32,132 nt of DNA from Bacteroidales bacterium (GTDB taxonomy: Bacteria; Bacteroidota; Bacteroidia; Bacteroidales; UBA932), in NCBI GenBank assembly GCA_017614715.1, contig JAGABI010000012.1, positions 1 to 32,132 on the forward strand, in the 5' to 3' direction. The notes below the pieces were generated by a model. It searched no databases, had not been told where the DNA came from, and worked only from the letters and a program-made list of their open reading frames with translations. Shown here one piece after another: positions 1 to 8,128 of the stretch. Both the position numbers and the translations under genes were made by a program. The stretch's first letter is position 1. Each line of letters begins with the position of its first letter.

Positions 1-21
1 AAGAAAGACCAGAAGAAATAA
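1..21 (+). CDS. 3' end of an upstream gene (partial)
   Basis: The first 21 bases read as Lys-Lys-Asp-Gln-Lys-Lys-stop in frame 1. A strong hairpin follows, as expected at the end of a gene. The rest lies outside the window, so the product cannot be named. The lysine-rich tail is the only visible property. The call depends on the terminator position and the open frame, and both are weak support over so few codons. Confidence 0.3.
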   Translation, partial: KKDQKK

Positions 22-40
22 GTCTTTCTTAGCAACAGAT

Positions 41-81
41 ACAAGAAAAAGCCTCCGGAATTTCCGGAGGCTTTTTCTTGT
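41..81. terminator. Bidirectional rho-independent terminator
   Basis: Positions 41-60 and 62-81 are perfect reverse complements. The GC core is GCCTCCGG/CCGGAGGC, flanked by an A-run on the left and a T-run on the right. The hairpin can therefore end transcription from both directions: the plus-strand gene ending at 21 and the minus-strand gap gene ending at 97. Confidence 0.9.
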
Positions 82-96
82 TGTATGTTAGCTAGT

Positions 97-1164
97 TTAT
101 TTGAGCTCTGCGAGATACTTGATGGTGCGTACCATCTGAGAAGTGTAGGAGTTCTCGTTGTCGTACCATGAAACAACCTGTACCTGATAGGTATCGTCGT
201 CGATCTTGCTGACCATGGTCTGGGTTGCATCGAACAGGGAACCGAACTTCATACCGATAACGTCGCTGGAAACGATTTCGTCTTCGTTATAACCGAAGCT
301 CTCGTTAGCAGCAGCCTTCATAGCGGCATTGATACCCTCTTTGGTAACGTCTTTACCCTTGACAACTGCAATCAGGATGGTGGTGGAACCGGTCATGGTA
401 GGAACACGCTGTGCGCTGCCGATGAGCTTACCGTTGAGCTCAGGGATTACGAGACCGATAGCCTTTGCTGCACCTGTGCTGTTGGGAACGATGTTCATAG
501 CGCCTGCGCGGCTGCGGCGGAGGTCACCCTTACGCTGAGGGCCGTCCAGAATCATCTGGTCGCCTGTGTAAGCGTGGATGGTGCTCATGATACCGCTGAC
601 AACGGGAGCGTACTTGTTGAGGGCAGCTGCCATGGGAGCCAGACAGTTGGTGGTGCAGGATGCTGCAGAGATGATGGTATCCTCGGGCTTGAGGGTCTTA
701 TGGTTGGTGTTGTAAACGATGGTGGGGAGGTCGTTGCCTGCGGGAGCAGAGATAACGACTTTCTTTGCGCCTGCCTGGATGTGAGCGGCAGCCTTAGCCT
801 TGGAAGTATAGAAACCGGTGCACTCGAGAACTACGTCTACGTTAAGCTCGCCCCAGGGAAGCTCAGCTGCATTGGGTTTTGCATAGATAGTGATCTCCTG
901 ACCGTCAACGATGATGGAACCGGGAGTTACAACAGTCTTACCGTCTTCAGCAAGTACGGCGTCCTTATATGAAACGGTGTGTTTGCCTTCACCAAACTTG
1001 CCTGCGAAGCCGCCCTGAGCTGTGTCATATTTCAGCAGGTGAGCAAGCATCTTGGGACTGGTAAGGTCGTTGATAGCGACCACTTCATAACCTTCTGCCT
1101 CGAACATTTGGCGGAATGCGAGACGACCGATACGGCCAAAGCCGTTAATTGCTACGTTTGTCAT
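97..1164 (-). CDS. gap: Glyceraldehyde-3-phosphate dehydrogenase, type I
   Basis: This cytoplasmic glycolytic enzyme oxidises and phosphorylates glyceraldehyde 3-phosphate to 1,3-bisphosphoglycerate with NAD. The N-terminus [10 protein letters not shown] is the Rossmann dinucleotide-binding loop. Asp33 in AINDL favours NAD over [16 protein letters not shown] carries the catalytic Cys170, and His197 in STIHAYT is its base partner. The C-terminal [12 protein letters not shown] motif is intact. At 355 residues it is slightly longer than typical bacterial forms (about 330-340), but all landmarks are present. The gene is single, diverges from surE, and ends at a bidirectional terminator. Codon use is strongly biased (GGT, GTT, AAG, AAC), fitting a highly expressed gene. 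The start is the ATG at 1162-1164. Confidence 0.98.
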   Translation of the reverse strand: MTNVAINGFGRIGRLAFRQMFEAEGYEVVAINDLTSPKMLAHLLKYDTAQGGFAGKFGEGKHTVSYKDAVLAEDGKTVVTPGSIIVDGQEITIYAKPNAAELPWGELNVDVVLECTGFYTSKAKAAAHIQAGAKKVVISAPAGNDLPTIVYNTNHKTLKPEDTIISAASCTTNCLAPMAAALNKYAPVVSGIMSTIHAYTGDQMILDGPQRKGDLRRSRAGAMNIVPNSTGAAKAIGLVIPELNGKLIGSAQRVPTMTGSTTILIAVVKGKDVTKEGINAAMKAAANESFGYNEDEIVSSDVIGMKFGSLFDATQTMVSKIDDDTYQVQVVSWYDNENSYTSQMVRTIKYLAELK

Positions 1165-1218
1165 TTTACTAATTTATAATTAATTGAACTAAAAATATTA
1201 CTCCTTTTTAAGGCGGTG

Positions 1219-1226
1219 CAAATATA
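1219..1226 (-). promoter_or_regulatory. Putative -7 element for gap
   Basis: On the minus strand this reads TATATTTG, a full match to the Bacteroidetes -7 consensus TAnnTTTG, about 55 bases upstream of the gap start. No clear TTTG -33 box sits at 19-20 bases spacing, so the call rests on the -7 box and position. Confidence 0.5.
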
Positions 1227-1235
1227 ATAAAAAAT

Positions 1236-1243
1236 TATCTTTG
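1236..1243 (+). promoter_or_regulatory. Putative -7 element for surE-lpxB
   Basis: TATCTTTG matches TAnnTTTG. A transcript starting about 7 bases downstream would begin near 1250. That supports the ATG at 1274 rather than the in-frame TTG at 1253 as the surE start. It lies back to back with the gap -7 box only 9 bases away, so the two divergent promoters probably overlap. Confidence 0.5.
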
Positions 1244-1273
1244 CGCTAAGAATTGAAAATTATTTGCTATATT

Positions 1274-2068
1274 ATGACGCGGGAGATACTTGCAATCAAC
1301 GATGATTCCATTCTGGCAGCCGGTCTTACGCATCTTGTAACCCTTTTCCGCAAGTACGGAGACATCACCGTAGTGGCGCCGAGGCAGCCCCAGAGTGCCA
1401 AATCGGCCTCACTTACCATGGACACCCCGCTCCATCTGAACATGCTGCAGGAGCTGGGGCCCGACAAGGAGTTGGGGGGCGTGCGCTGCTACAGCCTGGA
1501 CGGAACCCCCTGCGATTGCGCCAAGATGGGGATCAACATGTTCATTGAGGAGGGGCGGATGCCCGACCTGGTAATCTCCGGCATAAATCATGGCAGCAAT
1601 GCCTCTGCGGCAGCTCTCTACTCCGGCACCCTCGGAGCGACCATGGAGGCTGCACTCTACGGCATCCCCGCAATAGGCCTCTCGGTGGATTCTCACGACG
1701 CACACCCCGATTTCTCTACGGTTGACAGATACCTGGACGAGATCCTGGAGCAGTTCTTTGCAAACCCGCCGGCAAAGGGGACCTATCTCAACATAAACTT
1801 CCCCGACATACCGCCGGAGAAGGTGCGCGGCATCCGTATGGCAAAGCAGGGACGCGGCCGCTGGCACAAAGAGTTCGTGCGGCAGATAAACCCGCGCGGC
1901 ACAGAAGTTTACTGGATGGTGGGCGAATTCCTGAACCTGGCATCCGGCGACGACGACATGGATGACCACGTGCTGATGCGCGACGGCTACATTACAATAG
2001 TGCCCCACACTATCGATACCACCGACTATGCAGAGCTGGAGCGTCTCTCCCAGCTCTGGGAATTATAA
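1274..2068 (+). CDS. surE: 5'/3'-nucleotidase SurE
   Basis: SurE is a divalent-metal-dependent phosphatase that dephosphorylates nucleoside monophosphates and is linked to stationary-phase survival. The metal site is seen in INDDS near the N-terminus (Asp10, Asp11) and in SGINHGSN. The downstream SGTLGATMEAALYGIPAIGLS is also typical of the family. The frame opens at a TTG at 1253, but the ATG at 1274 gives the family's usual N-terminus (MTREILAINDDS) and fits the predicted transcription start. This gives 264 residues, normal for the family. lpxB follows after 9 bases and is probably co-transcribed. Confidence 0.96.
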   Translation: MTREILAINDDSILAAGLTHLVTLFRKYGDITVVAPRQPQSAKSASLTMDTPLHLNMLQELGPDKELGGVRCYSLDGTPCDCAKMGINMFIEEGRMPDLVISGINHGSNASAAALYSGTLGATMEAALYGIPAIGLSVDSHDAHPDFSTVDRYLDEILEQFFANPPAKGTYLNINFPDIPPEKVRGIRMAKQGRGRWHKEFVRQINPRGTEVYWMVGEFLNLASGDDDMDDHVLMRDGYITIVPHTIDTTDYAELERLSQLWEL

Positions 2069-2077
2069 AAGTGCCGC

Positions 2078-3181
2078 ATGAAGTATTACCTCATCGCTGG
2101 CGAGGCCTCCGGTGACCTGCACGGCTCCCTGCTGATGCGGGCCCTCTATGCACGCGACCCCCTGGCGCAGTTTCGCTTCCGTGGCGGGGAAAAGATGGCT
2201 GCGGCGGGCGGAGAGATGGTGCACGACTACCGGGACACCGCGGTGATGGGCATCGTGGAGGTGATATCCAAGGCGCGGGAATTGCGGCGCGATATTGCCG
2301 CCTGCGAGGCCGATATTGAGCGCTGGCGCCCCGATATCGTGATTCTGATAGATTATCCCGGATTCAACCTAAAGATTGCCCGTTTCGCTCACGAGCGGGG
2401 CTTCAAGGTGTTCTACTATATAGCCCCGAAAGTCTGGGCCTCCCGCGAATGGCGGGTTAAACAGTTGCGGCGATATGTTGACCGGTTGTTCGTAATCTTC
2501 CCATTTGAGGTGGAGTGGTTCCGCAGCCGGGGAATCGAGCCTGTTTATGAGGGCAATCCGCTTGTGGACTATATAGATGAAGTGCTTGCCGCGGCCCCTT
2601 CCCGCGAAGAGTTTTTGCAGCGCAACGGTCTCGATTCACGGCCGGTGGTGGCGCTTCTGCCCGGCAGCCGCCTGCAGGAGATAAAGTTCCTGGCGCCGCG
2701 TTTCCGCCTGCTGACGGCAGATTCGCGCTTTGCCGGTTATCAGTTTGTGATTGCCGCCGCCCCGGGAATCGACCCGGAGGTTTATCGGGCTCATTTCCCC
2801 GCCCTGAAAGTTGTCAGCGGCAACACATATACGCTGCTCAAGCACGCCGCCGCTGCTGTAATAGCCTCCGGCACCGCCAGTTTCGAGGCGGCAGTGATCG
2901 GCACCCCGCAAATTGTCTGCTACGGCATGAACCCGATTACCTGGCGCATCGCCATCTCAATCCTGAAAGTACCGTATATAAGCCTTGCCAACCTGATTAT
3001 GGGCAGGCCTATATTCAAAGAACTGCTGCAGGGCAGGTGTACGGCCGCTTCCATAGCCGACGAACTGGATAGCCTCACCGGCAACGCCTCCCGCCGCGCC
3101 GAAATGTTGCACCAGTATTCACTGTTGCGGGAACGGCTGGGCGAGAAAGGAGCCGCGGAGAGAATAGCCGCCCGGTTTTGA
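2078..3181 (+). CDS. lpxB: Lipid-A-disaccharide synthase LpxB
   Basis: LpxB is a peripheral inner-membrane GT19 glycosyltransferase. It joins UDP-2,3-diacylglucosamine and 2,3-diacylglucosamine 1-phosphate to form the lipid A disaccharide. The N-terminus YYLIAGEASGDLHGS is the family signature. GNPLVDYID, LLPGSRLQEI and ASGTASFEAAVIGTPQIVCY mark the nucleotide-sugar-binding C-terminal half. The length of 367 residues is normal. Its presence confirms a Gram-negative envelope. It lies 9 bases after surE, without its own visible promoter. There is no hairpin before the next gene, which has its own promoter. Confidence 0.97.
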   Translation: MKYYLIAGEASGDLHGSLLMRALYARDPLAQFRFRGGEKMAAAGGEMVHDYRDTAVMGIVEVISKARELRRDIAACEADIERWRPDIVILIDYPGFNLKIARFAHERGFKVFYYIAPKVWASREWRVKQLRRYVDRLFVIFPFEVEWFRSRGIEPVYEGNPLVDYIDEVLAAAPSREEFLQRNGLDSRPVVALLPGSRLQEIKFLAPRFRLLTADSRFAGYQFVIAAAPGIDPEVYRAHFPALKVVSGNTYTLLKHAAAAVIASGTASFEAAVIGTPQIVCYGMNPITWRIAISILKVPYISLANLIMGRPIFKELLQGRCTAASIADELDSLTGNASRRAEMLHQYSLLRERLGEKGAAERIAARF

Positions 3182-3188
3182 CCAACCC

Positions 3189-3219
3189 TTTGATTGCTTA
3201 TAATAGTTGTCTATCTTTA
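3189..3219 (+). promoter_or_regulatory. Promoter of the phosphatase lipoprotein gene
   Basis: A TTTG -33 box at 3189-3192 is followed after 19 bases by TATCTTTA at 3212-3219, one mismatch from TAnnTTTG. Spacing and sequence fit the Bacteroidetes housekeeping sigma consensus. The predicted start near 3226 lies just upstream of the ATG at 3243. Confidence 0.72.
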
Positions 3220-3242
3220 CAAGATTAATTGCTATTTTAGAA

Positions 3243-5204
3243 ATGAAGAAATACCAGGTTCGTACACTGATGGCGCTCCTTGCCATTTCTACCCTCTTAT
3301 TTTCCTGTACAGTAAAAGAGCCGGAACCCCAAGTTATTGAACAGCAGCGATATGAATACCGCTTCTCAATAGCAGAGACCAAAGCCTTCCTTAATGATGA
3401 CGGCGTATTCTGGGAGGCGGATGACCAGGTGGGCCTGTTTATTGGCGGAGGAGGATCAGCCGCGGCCGACGTGGACGTGACCACCACTCCCAAGACCATA
3501 GTATTCTCTACCGGCCAGCCGGTCAGCCCGGGCACAATGGTTTACGCATATTACCCCTTCCAGGCAGGGAACGCGGATGTCTCTGCGGCAAAAATCACCA
3601 TCCCTGCGGTGCAATATGGCGGCTCACTCTCGGCCATGCCGATGGCGGGCATCCCCTTCTCAGTGTCACAAGGGAACGGGAACAGCGGAACAGTACATTT
3701 CCTGAACCTCGGCTCGATAATTGACTTCCGTATATATTCATCCAAATATTCCGGGGAGCAGATAGAATCTGTCACCCTTGCAGTCAGCGCAGGGGCTAAT
3801 GCCATAAGCGGCGAAGCCACCCTGGACCTGACCGCAGTTAATCCCGCCGACGGGAGTTCGCTCGCGCTCAACTGGTCTGGGGGTGTGGCATCGTCTGTAA
3901 AACTTGTCCAGTCTGGCACAGTGGCAGCGAACAAGGATGCCGCAGTCGCAGCCGGGAGCATGTATATGGTTGTGGCTCCGGGCACCTACTCCGGCACAAT
4001 CACAATTGTCACCGACGGTGCCACATACACCTTTAACTTTACCGACAAGGAATTCGAGGCTAACGGATTAAAAGGGTTCAACATGAACCTTGATAATGCC
4101 ACCAGGATACCTTTGGCCCTTGAGAGCGTAAAGATGGCAGAATACCTTGATTATACAGATGAGAATCCGTATGATCCTGACGACTACTCCATATCGTATG
4201 TCAGTCAATTCAGCTCTACTGTAAGCAGTACCAACCGCCTGGATATGCCACGTCCGGTTACACTTACCTGGGCCTCTTCCCAGACAGGGAACATGAGCGT
4301 GGAGGTATATTACGATGCGGCACGCACCCAGGCAGAGCCGATGGCGTATGCCGTATTCAGCACCACCGCCAATTCCGTAGATGTTTACAACCTTATTCCA
4401 AACCGCCACTGCTATTATACCATAACCGCGGACGGCACGACTGTCGGCTCAGGGGACTTCTACACCAGCGGCCACCGCAGGATCATCAATGTGGCAGGCA
4501 GCCAGTACGGGAACGCATACGCCAACAACTGCCGTGACTTTGGCGGACTTGAGACCACCGACGGACGGAGAATAAAATACGGCAAGATATTCCGCGGCAC
4601 CAATATGGACAGGACCACACAGGCACAGCAGGACTACATAAAACAGGTTATGGGCGTGGAGCTGGATGTGGATCTGCGCTCCAACCAGGTCCAGACGCCA
4701 AGCAGCGACGGCAGCAAAATGTTTAATGCATTGGGACTGGGTCAAATCCCGGTAAAAGACACTACCGTTTACCGCGGGCACACCCAGGAGACCTACAGCA
4801 GTATCTCTGATTTGACAAACAAAAGTAAGATGGGGGCAACCCTTACCAGAATTCTCAGCGCCGCATCCAACGATATCGGCATATATATACACTGTAAGGT
4901 AGGCGCCGACCGGACCGGCTTCGTATGCCTGATGCTGGAGGCAATCCTCGGCGTCCGCCAGGAATTGTGCGACGTCGACTACGAGCTTACCTCTTTCTGC
5001 GCCGCAACGGGTACCATCCCCTTGCGGGAACGCGGCAACACGAGCCAGACATATTACTATTATCCCCTGGGCATAGACCGTATCAATCAAAGACCTGGAG
5101 CTACATTCCAGGAAAAGGCTATCGATTATGTAGTCAACGTCCTGGGAGTTCCTGCCGTAAAGATTTCAGAATTCCAGAACTGCATGCTGGAACCCGCACA
5201 GTAA
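3243..5204 (+). CDS. Surface lipoprotein: fimbrillin-like module plus tyrosine-phosphatase domain
   Basis: The start is the ATG at 3243; an in-frame TTG at 3207 lies upstream of the -7 box. The 653-residue product begins with a lipoprotein signal peptide ending in LLFSC (Cys about 22), followed by acidic residues. Residues about 35-310 look like an Mfa/fimbrillin-like beta domain (GLFIGG, YAYYPF, FLNLGSIIDF, YMVVAPGTY). Residues about 320-420 look like an Ig/FN3-type spacer. Residues about 425-650 match the PF13350-type tyrosine phosphatases: RDFGGLETTDGRRIKYGKIFRGTN, then HCKVGADRTG with catalytic Cys551 and Arg557 (CX5R). Such enzymes remove phosphate from phosphotyrosine, or in some relatives from phosphoinositides; the substrate here is unknown. 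A 41-codon peptide gene follows after 24 bases and shares its terminator. The gene has no close paralog by DNA, unlike the later lipoproteins. Confidence 0.85.
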   Translation: MKKYQVRTLMALLAISTLLFSCTVKEPEPQVIEQQRYEYRFSIAETKAFLNDDGVFWEADDQVGLFIGGGGSAAADVDVTTTPKTIVFSTGQPVSPGTMVYAYYPFQAGNADVSAAKITIPAVQYGGSLSAMPMAGIPFSVSQGNGNSGTVHFLNLGSIIDFRIYSSKYSGEQIESVTLAVSAGANAISGEATLDLTAVNPADGSSLALNWSGGVASSVKLVQSGTVAANKDAAVAAGSMYMVVAPGTYSGTITIVTDGATYTFNFTDKEFEANGLKGFNMNLDNATRIPLALESVKMAEYLDYTDENPYDPDDYSISYVSQFSSTVSSTNRLDMPRPVTLTWASSQTGNMSVEVYYDAARTQAEPMAYAVFSTTANSVDVYNLIPNRHCYYTITADGTTVGSGDFYTSGHRRIINVAGSQYGNAYANNCRDFGGLETTDGRRIKYGKIFRGTNMDRTTQAQQDYIKQVMGVELDVDLRSNQVQTPSSDGSKMFNALGLGQIPVKDTTVYRGHTQETYSSISDLTNKSKMGATLTRILSAASNDIGIYIHCKVGADRTGFVCLMLEAILGVRQELCDVDYELTSFCAATGTIPLRERGNTSQTYYYYPLGIDRINQRPGATFQEKAIDYVVNVLGVPAVKISEFQNCMLEPAQ

Positions 5205-5228
5205 GAAAATAATTAAAAAAAGTATATT

Positions 5229-5354
5229 ATGAACAGCTACGAATCACCAACCTCGGTCAAGGTGACTATCATGTTGAGGCGTACTATCCTGCAAGACTCG
5301 TACAACGATGATTACAACCAGCGACCAGACCGAAAAGACGATGACTATTTCTAG
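5229..5354 (+). CDS. Short peptide, Y-x-S-P / I-L-Q-x-S family (member 1)
   Basis: A 41-codon frame begins at ATG 5229 and ends at TAG 5352-5354. The peptide has Tyr4-x-Ser6-Pro7, Ile14-x-Leu16, Ile20-Leu-Gln-x-Ser24 and an acidic tail ending DDDYF. These positions match, without gaps, the two 45-residue peptides at 17918 and 20207, although the other residues differ. That argues it is a real gene. It follows the phosphatase lipoprotein gene by 24 bases and ends inside a terminator stem. It has no signal peptide or membrane segment. Function is unknown; from memory, similar short proteins are common and left hypothetical in Bacteroidales. The gene could be non-coding leader or tail sequence, but the shared motif makes that less likely. 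Confidence 0.68.
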   Translation: MNSYESPTSVKVTIMLRRTILQDSYNDDYNQRPDRKDDDYF

Positions 5355-5367
5355 TCATCGTTTTTTT
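5338..5367 (+). terminator. Rho-independent terminator overlapping a stop codon
   Basis: The arms at 5338-5347 and 5352-5361 are perfect 10-base reverse complements (ACGATGACTA/TAGTCATCGT) around a TTTC loop, followed by a T-run. The TAG stop of the short peptide gene is the first three bases of the right arm. The minus-strand gene ends at 5366, so transcription converges here. Confidence 0.88.
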
Positions 5368-6709
5368 ATTTCAGGTTGAACCTTACGCCCAGGTTGAGGG
5401 TGAAATACCAGGGGTTCTCCTTGTAGATTGTCTGGGGCGCGTTGCTGGCGGGGAAGTAGTAGGATACGGTGGGTTCGGCAAAGAGGCCGAAGGTGCGGGT
5501 GATGTTGTACGATGCGCCCAGCGCGGCGCCGGCGCTCCACATCAGGGGGATGTCGGAGAGCTGCGAGTAGTTGGAGGGGAAGCCGGCGCTGTTGTGTCCC
5601 ATCACACATTTGGAGAGCATACCGTATGCTGATGCGTAGAAAGAGGCATTGCCAAGGTGGGCAAAGTTGACTCCCATGCCCAGGGGTATTCCGGCATATA
5701 GCAGGTCCTGGGCAGCCCCTGAGGGGGATATCCAGGTGTGCAGGTAGGTCAGACGCAGGCCGCTCTCGGCATATAAAACCGGGGTGAAGTTGTACCTGAA
5801 CGAGATGCCGCCCGATATGGGGGCGGAGTGGTTGTAGCGTACCGACGGGGCGCTGTAAGAGTAGAATATTTTGCCGTTGTTGTCGGTGTAGGTCACCATG
5901 TCGGATGCCATACTTTTGAAACTTATCTTGCCGTTACCGAGCCCGTTGCTGGCAAGGAAGCCGGAAGCCCCAACAGAGAAGCGGCGCAACTGCTTTTTTA
6001 GCGGTTTGACCGGTTCTGCGAACGGGTCTTGTTTGGGGCTGACGGTTGCAGGTGCAGCCTCGGCGGGTTTGTTGCCGGACGGTGTGGCATCGCTGGCCAC
6101 AACAGGGGTCTCTGTTGCAGCGGAATTGTTTGCGGAAGCAGTTTGTTCTTTTGTGGATTCAGCGTGTGTGACCTCTGATGTCTGCTGCTTTACAGTGGAG
6201 TCGGAGGATTCGCCAGAGCGTTGCGACAGGCTGCCGGAGGCCTTGCCTGAACGCTGCGCAAGGCTGCCGGAGGGTGCGTTGGAAGAGGCGGCATCGTTAG
6301 CTGTAAGTTTTGTGAGATCAACGGGTATGGTCTCGTCCTGATTGTTGTCTACGGGATCCACAGTCTCAATGGGAAGTGCTGCCTCAGCGACGGGCTCGGT
6401 CTCCAAAACGGGTTCAGATACAACTGTCACCTCTTCAGCTTTGCGATTCTCTGCGGTGGAAGAGGAGATGTCGCGACTTTTATCGGGATTGATTAGCAGC
6501 ATTGCGCCGGCGGCACCTATCACCGCCACTGCAGCGGCATATTTGAGCCACGACAGGCCACGGCGTCCGCTGCCTGCAGAGGCGCCGGCCGCTACCATCT
6601 TCTCTTTAAGCTCTGCGAAGCTCACCTCAGGCTGCGCCCCGGCCACATTGCCGGCCTTTTCGCGCAGGAGCTCTTGCCAGTCTTTCTGTATGTTATCTTT
6701 ACTTTTCAT
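5366..6709 (-). CDS. Anti-sigma-like membrane protein with C-terminal outer-membrane beta-barrel
   Basis: The 447-residue product starts with a short cytoplasmic segment (about 1-50) and a single membrane helix at about 52-73 (YAAAVAVIGAAGAMLLI). Next comes a long Ser/Thr/Pro/Glu-rich linker (about 75-235) containing two GSL-x-QRSG repeats. The C-terminal segment (about 240-447) has alternating aromatic beta-strands ending NLGVRFNLK, typical of a small OmpA/PorT-like barrel. Its start overlaps the sigma factor's 3' end by 11 bases, so translation is probably coupled. The layout suggests an anti-sigma factor whose N-terminus binds the sigma factor and whose C-terminus senses or sits in the outer membrane. 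A protein spanning both membranes is unusual, but such sigma/barrel pairs are known in Bacteroidales. No enzymatic motif is visible. Confidence 0.75.
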   Translation of the reverse strand: MKSKDNIQKDWQELLREKAGNVAGAQPEVSFAELKEKMVAAGASAGSGRRGLSWLKYAAAVAVIGAAGAMLLINPDKSRDISSSTAENRKAEEVTVVSEPVLETEPVAEAALPIETVDPVDNNQDETIPVDLTKLTANDAASSNAPSGSLAQRSGKASGSLSQRSGESSDSTVKQQTSEVTHAESTKEQTASANNSAATETPVVASDATPSGNKPAEAAPATVSPKQDPFAEPVKPLKKQLRRFSVGASGFLASNGLGNGKISFKSMASDMVTYTDNNGKIFYSYSAPSVRYNHSAPISGGISFRYNFTPVLYAESGLRLTYLHTWISPSGAAQDLLYAGIPLGMGVNFAHLGNASFYASAYGMLSKCVMGHNSAGFPSNYSQLSDIPLMWSAGAALGASYNITRTFGLFAEPTVSYYFPASNAPQTIYKENPWYFTLNLGVRFNLK

Positions 6710-7211
6710 AATCCTTAATCATCTCTGCCAGATGGGCTTTGGCCCGGTATAGCCTCATTGCTGAGGTACTCTCGCGGATGCCAAGCGTTTTGGCGATTTC
6801 ACGGTGGGAGAAGCCCTCAAACACAAACATATTCAACACTGTGCGTTCCATGTCGGGCAACTCCAGAATCATGTTATAGAGGTCTTCGTCCCTCACGCCT
6901 GCAATCCCGTCGGCAAGTTCGCTGTCGCTGGCGGCGGCCATGGGCACTGAGGCAAGGTCGCTCGCCTGGTGCATCGGGTCCCTCTTGCGCAGGTGCATCA
7001 GGCAGGTATTTGCCATGATGCGGCTAAGCCACGCCTTAAGGCTTCCCGGACCCCTGTCGCGGAACTTGGTCCAGTTGAGGTAAGCGCTCACAAAGCCGTC
7101 CTGGAACATATCCTGGGCCGTAGCAGGGTCGCATACATAGCGCCTGCATACAGATAGCAGATATGCTCCGTCTTTTATATAAGCCTGTTCCAGAGCTTCT
7201 ATACCGTCCAT
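6699..7211 (-). CDS. ECF-type RNA polymerase sigma factor
   Basis: This is a sigma-70 family protein with only regions 2 and 4, which directs RNA polymerase to a small regulon. Region 2 covers about residues 10-80 (AQDMFQDGFVSAYLNW, then SLKAWLSRIMANTCLMHLRKR). Region 4 covers about 112-165 (LPDMERTVLNMFVFEGFSHREIAKTLGI, a helix-turn-helix). The start is taken at ATG 7209-7211, giving 170 residues; an in-frame TTG at 7235 would add eight residues of unlikely sequence. It overlaps the downstream anti-sigma/barrel gene by 11 bases, the usual arrangement for co-regulated sigma and anti-sigma genes. The regulon cannot be read from the window. Confidence 0.93.
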   Translation of the reverse strand: MDGIEALEQAYIKDGAYLLSVCRRYVCDPATAQDMFQDGFVSAYLNWTKFRDRGPGSLKAWLSRIMANTCLMHLRKRDPMHQASDLASVPMAAASDSELADGIAGVRDEDLYNMILELPDMERTVLNMFVFEGFSHREIAKTLGIRESTSAMRLYRAKAHLAEMIKDYEK

Positions 7212-7264
7212 AACAATTCCGACTAATAAATGCAAATGTGGGCAAAATCTTACATTATTTTGTG

Positions 7265-7272
7265 TAAATTTG
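7265..7272 (+). promoter_or_regulatory. Putative -7 element just before the HAMP protein gene
   Basis: TAAATTTG matches TAnnTTTG but ends only 5 bases before the ATG at 7278. If used, transcription would begin at or next to the start codon. No good -33 box is seen at 19-20 bases spacing. Confidence 0.4.
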
Positions 7273-7277
7273 CACTT

Positions 7278-8123
7278 ATGAAAAGAAAAAAATCAGATAA
7301 GCGGAGAGTGAGAAGCATCAAGAGAAAGGTCGGGGCGGGGTTCACCGTGCTCGCCTTTATCCTGTTCTTCTCCAGCATCGTTTCGCTTTTTGAATATACC
7401 AGGATGAACCGCGTCCTCACCCAGCAGATAGAGGAGAACGTGAACAGCGTGAACATTGCGCGCGAACTAATCATCCTCACGGAAGACTATAACATGGGTG
7501 TGCTGGATGCAATGAGCGAGCCCGACTTTGACGGCGGATTCGTTACCGGCGGCCCGGCCAACGCCACCAATGCAGTTTTTATAAAAGAGTTTGGGCAGAC
7601 CATGGAGGATATGCGCCGCTCATTCACCCAGATGACCACTTTCAAAGAGAAGAACTATGCCGACAGTGTGCTGCTGGCATACACCGCCTATATGCAGGTG
7701 CTCCGCGAATCCCGTGACCTGGATGCCAAAAATGCCGATTTCCAGACCCGCCAGGACTGGTATTTTGACCGGCTTCAGCCTTTCTACATGAAGCTGCGCA
7801 ACTATATCCGCAGCCTGACCAACGCCAGCCAGCAGGCCCTTCTGGAGAATTCACAACGGGTTGACGAGACCTTCTACCGCAGCATCACTCCCGCCATTGC
7901 ATCTGTGGTGGTCGGGCTGCTGGTTGTGATACTCTTCAACTACTTTATCAACTTCTACCTGATCAACCCGCTCATAAAGATAAACAAGGGAATTCAGGGA
8001 TACCGCAACTTCCGCAAGGATTACACGGTTTCAGTGGACAATAACGGCGACGAGCTGGACCAGCTTAACAGCAGTGTCAGCGATATCATAGAAGACCACA
8101 AGTCGGTCCACAAGCAGTCCTAG
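7278..8123 (+). CDS. Two-helix membrane sensor protein with HAMP-like segment and no output domain
   Basis: The product is 281 residues from ATG 7278; an in-frame ATG at 7230 would add 16 residues but precedes the likely promoter box. A basic N-terminus leads into a first membrane helix (about 20-38). An extracytoplasmic, mostly helical region (about 40-200) resembles the four-helix-bundle sensor of chemoreceptors. A second helix (about 203-224) runs into INPLIKINKGIQGY and a short C-terminus ending in DELDQLNSSVSDIIEDH, which resembles a HAMP linker. No kinase, cyclase or receptor signalling domain follows. trkH begins 5 bases downstream, so it may modulate potassium uptake, but that is inference from position only. 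Confidence 0.7.
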   Translation: MKRKKSDKRRVRSIKRKVGAGFTVLAFILFFSSIVSLFEYTRMNRVLTQQIEENVNSVNIARELIILTEDYNMGVLDAMSEPDFDGGFVTGGPANATNAVFIKEFGQTMEDMRRSFTQMTTFKEKNYADSVLLAYTAYMQVLRESRDLDAKNADFQTRQDWYFDRLQPFYMKLRNYIRSLTNASQQALLENSQRVDETFYRSITPAIASVVVGLLVVILFNYFINFYLINPLIKINKGIQGYRNFRKDYTVSVDNNGDELDQLNSSVSDIIEDHKSVHKQS

Positions 8124-8128
8124 GCAAA

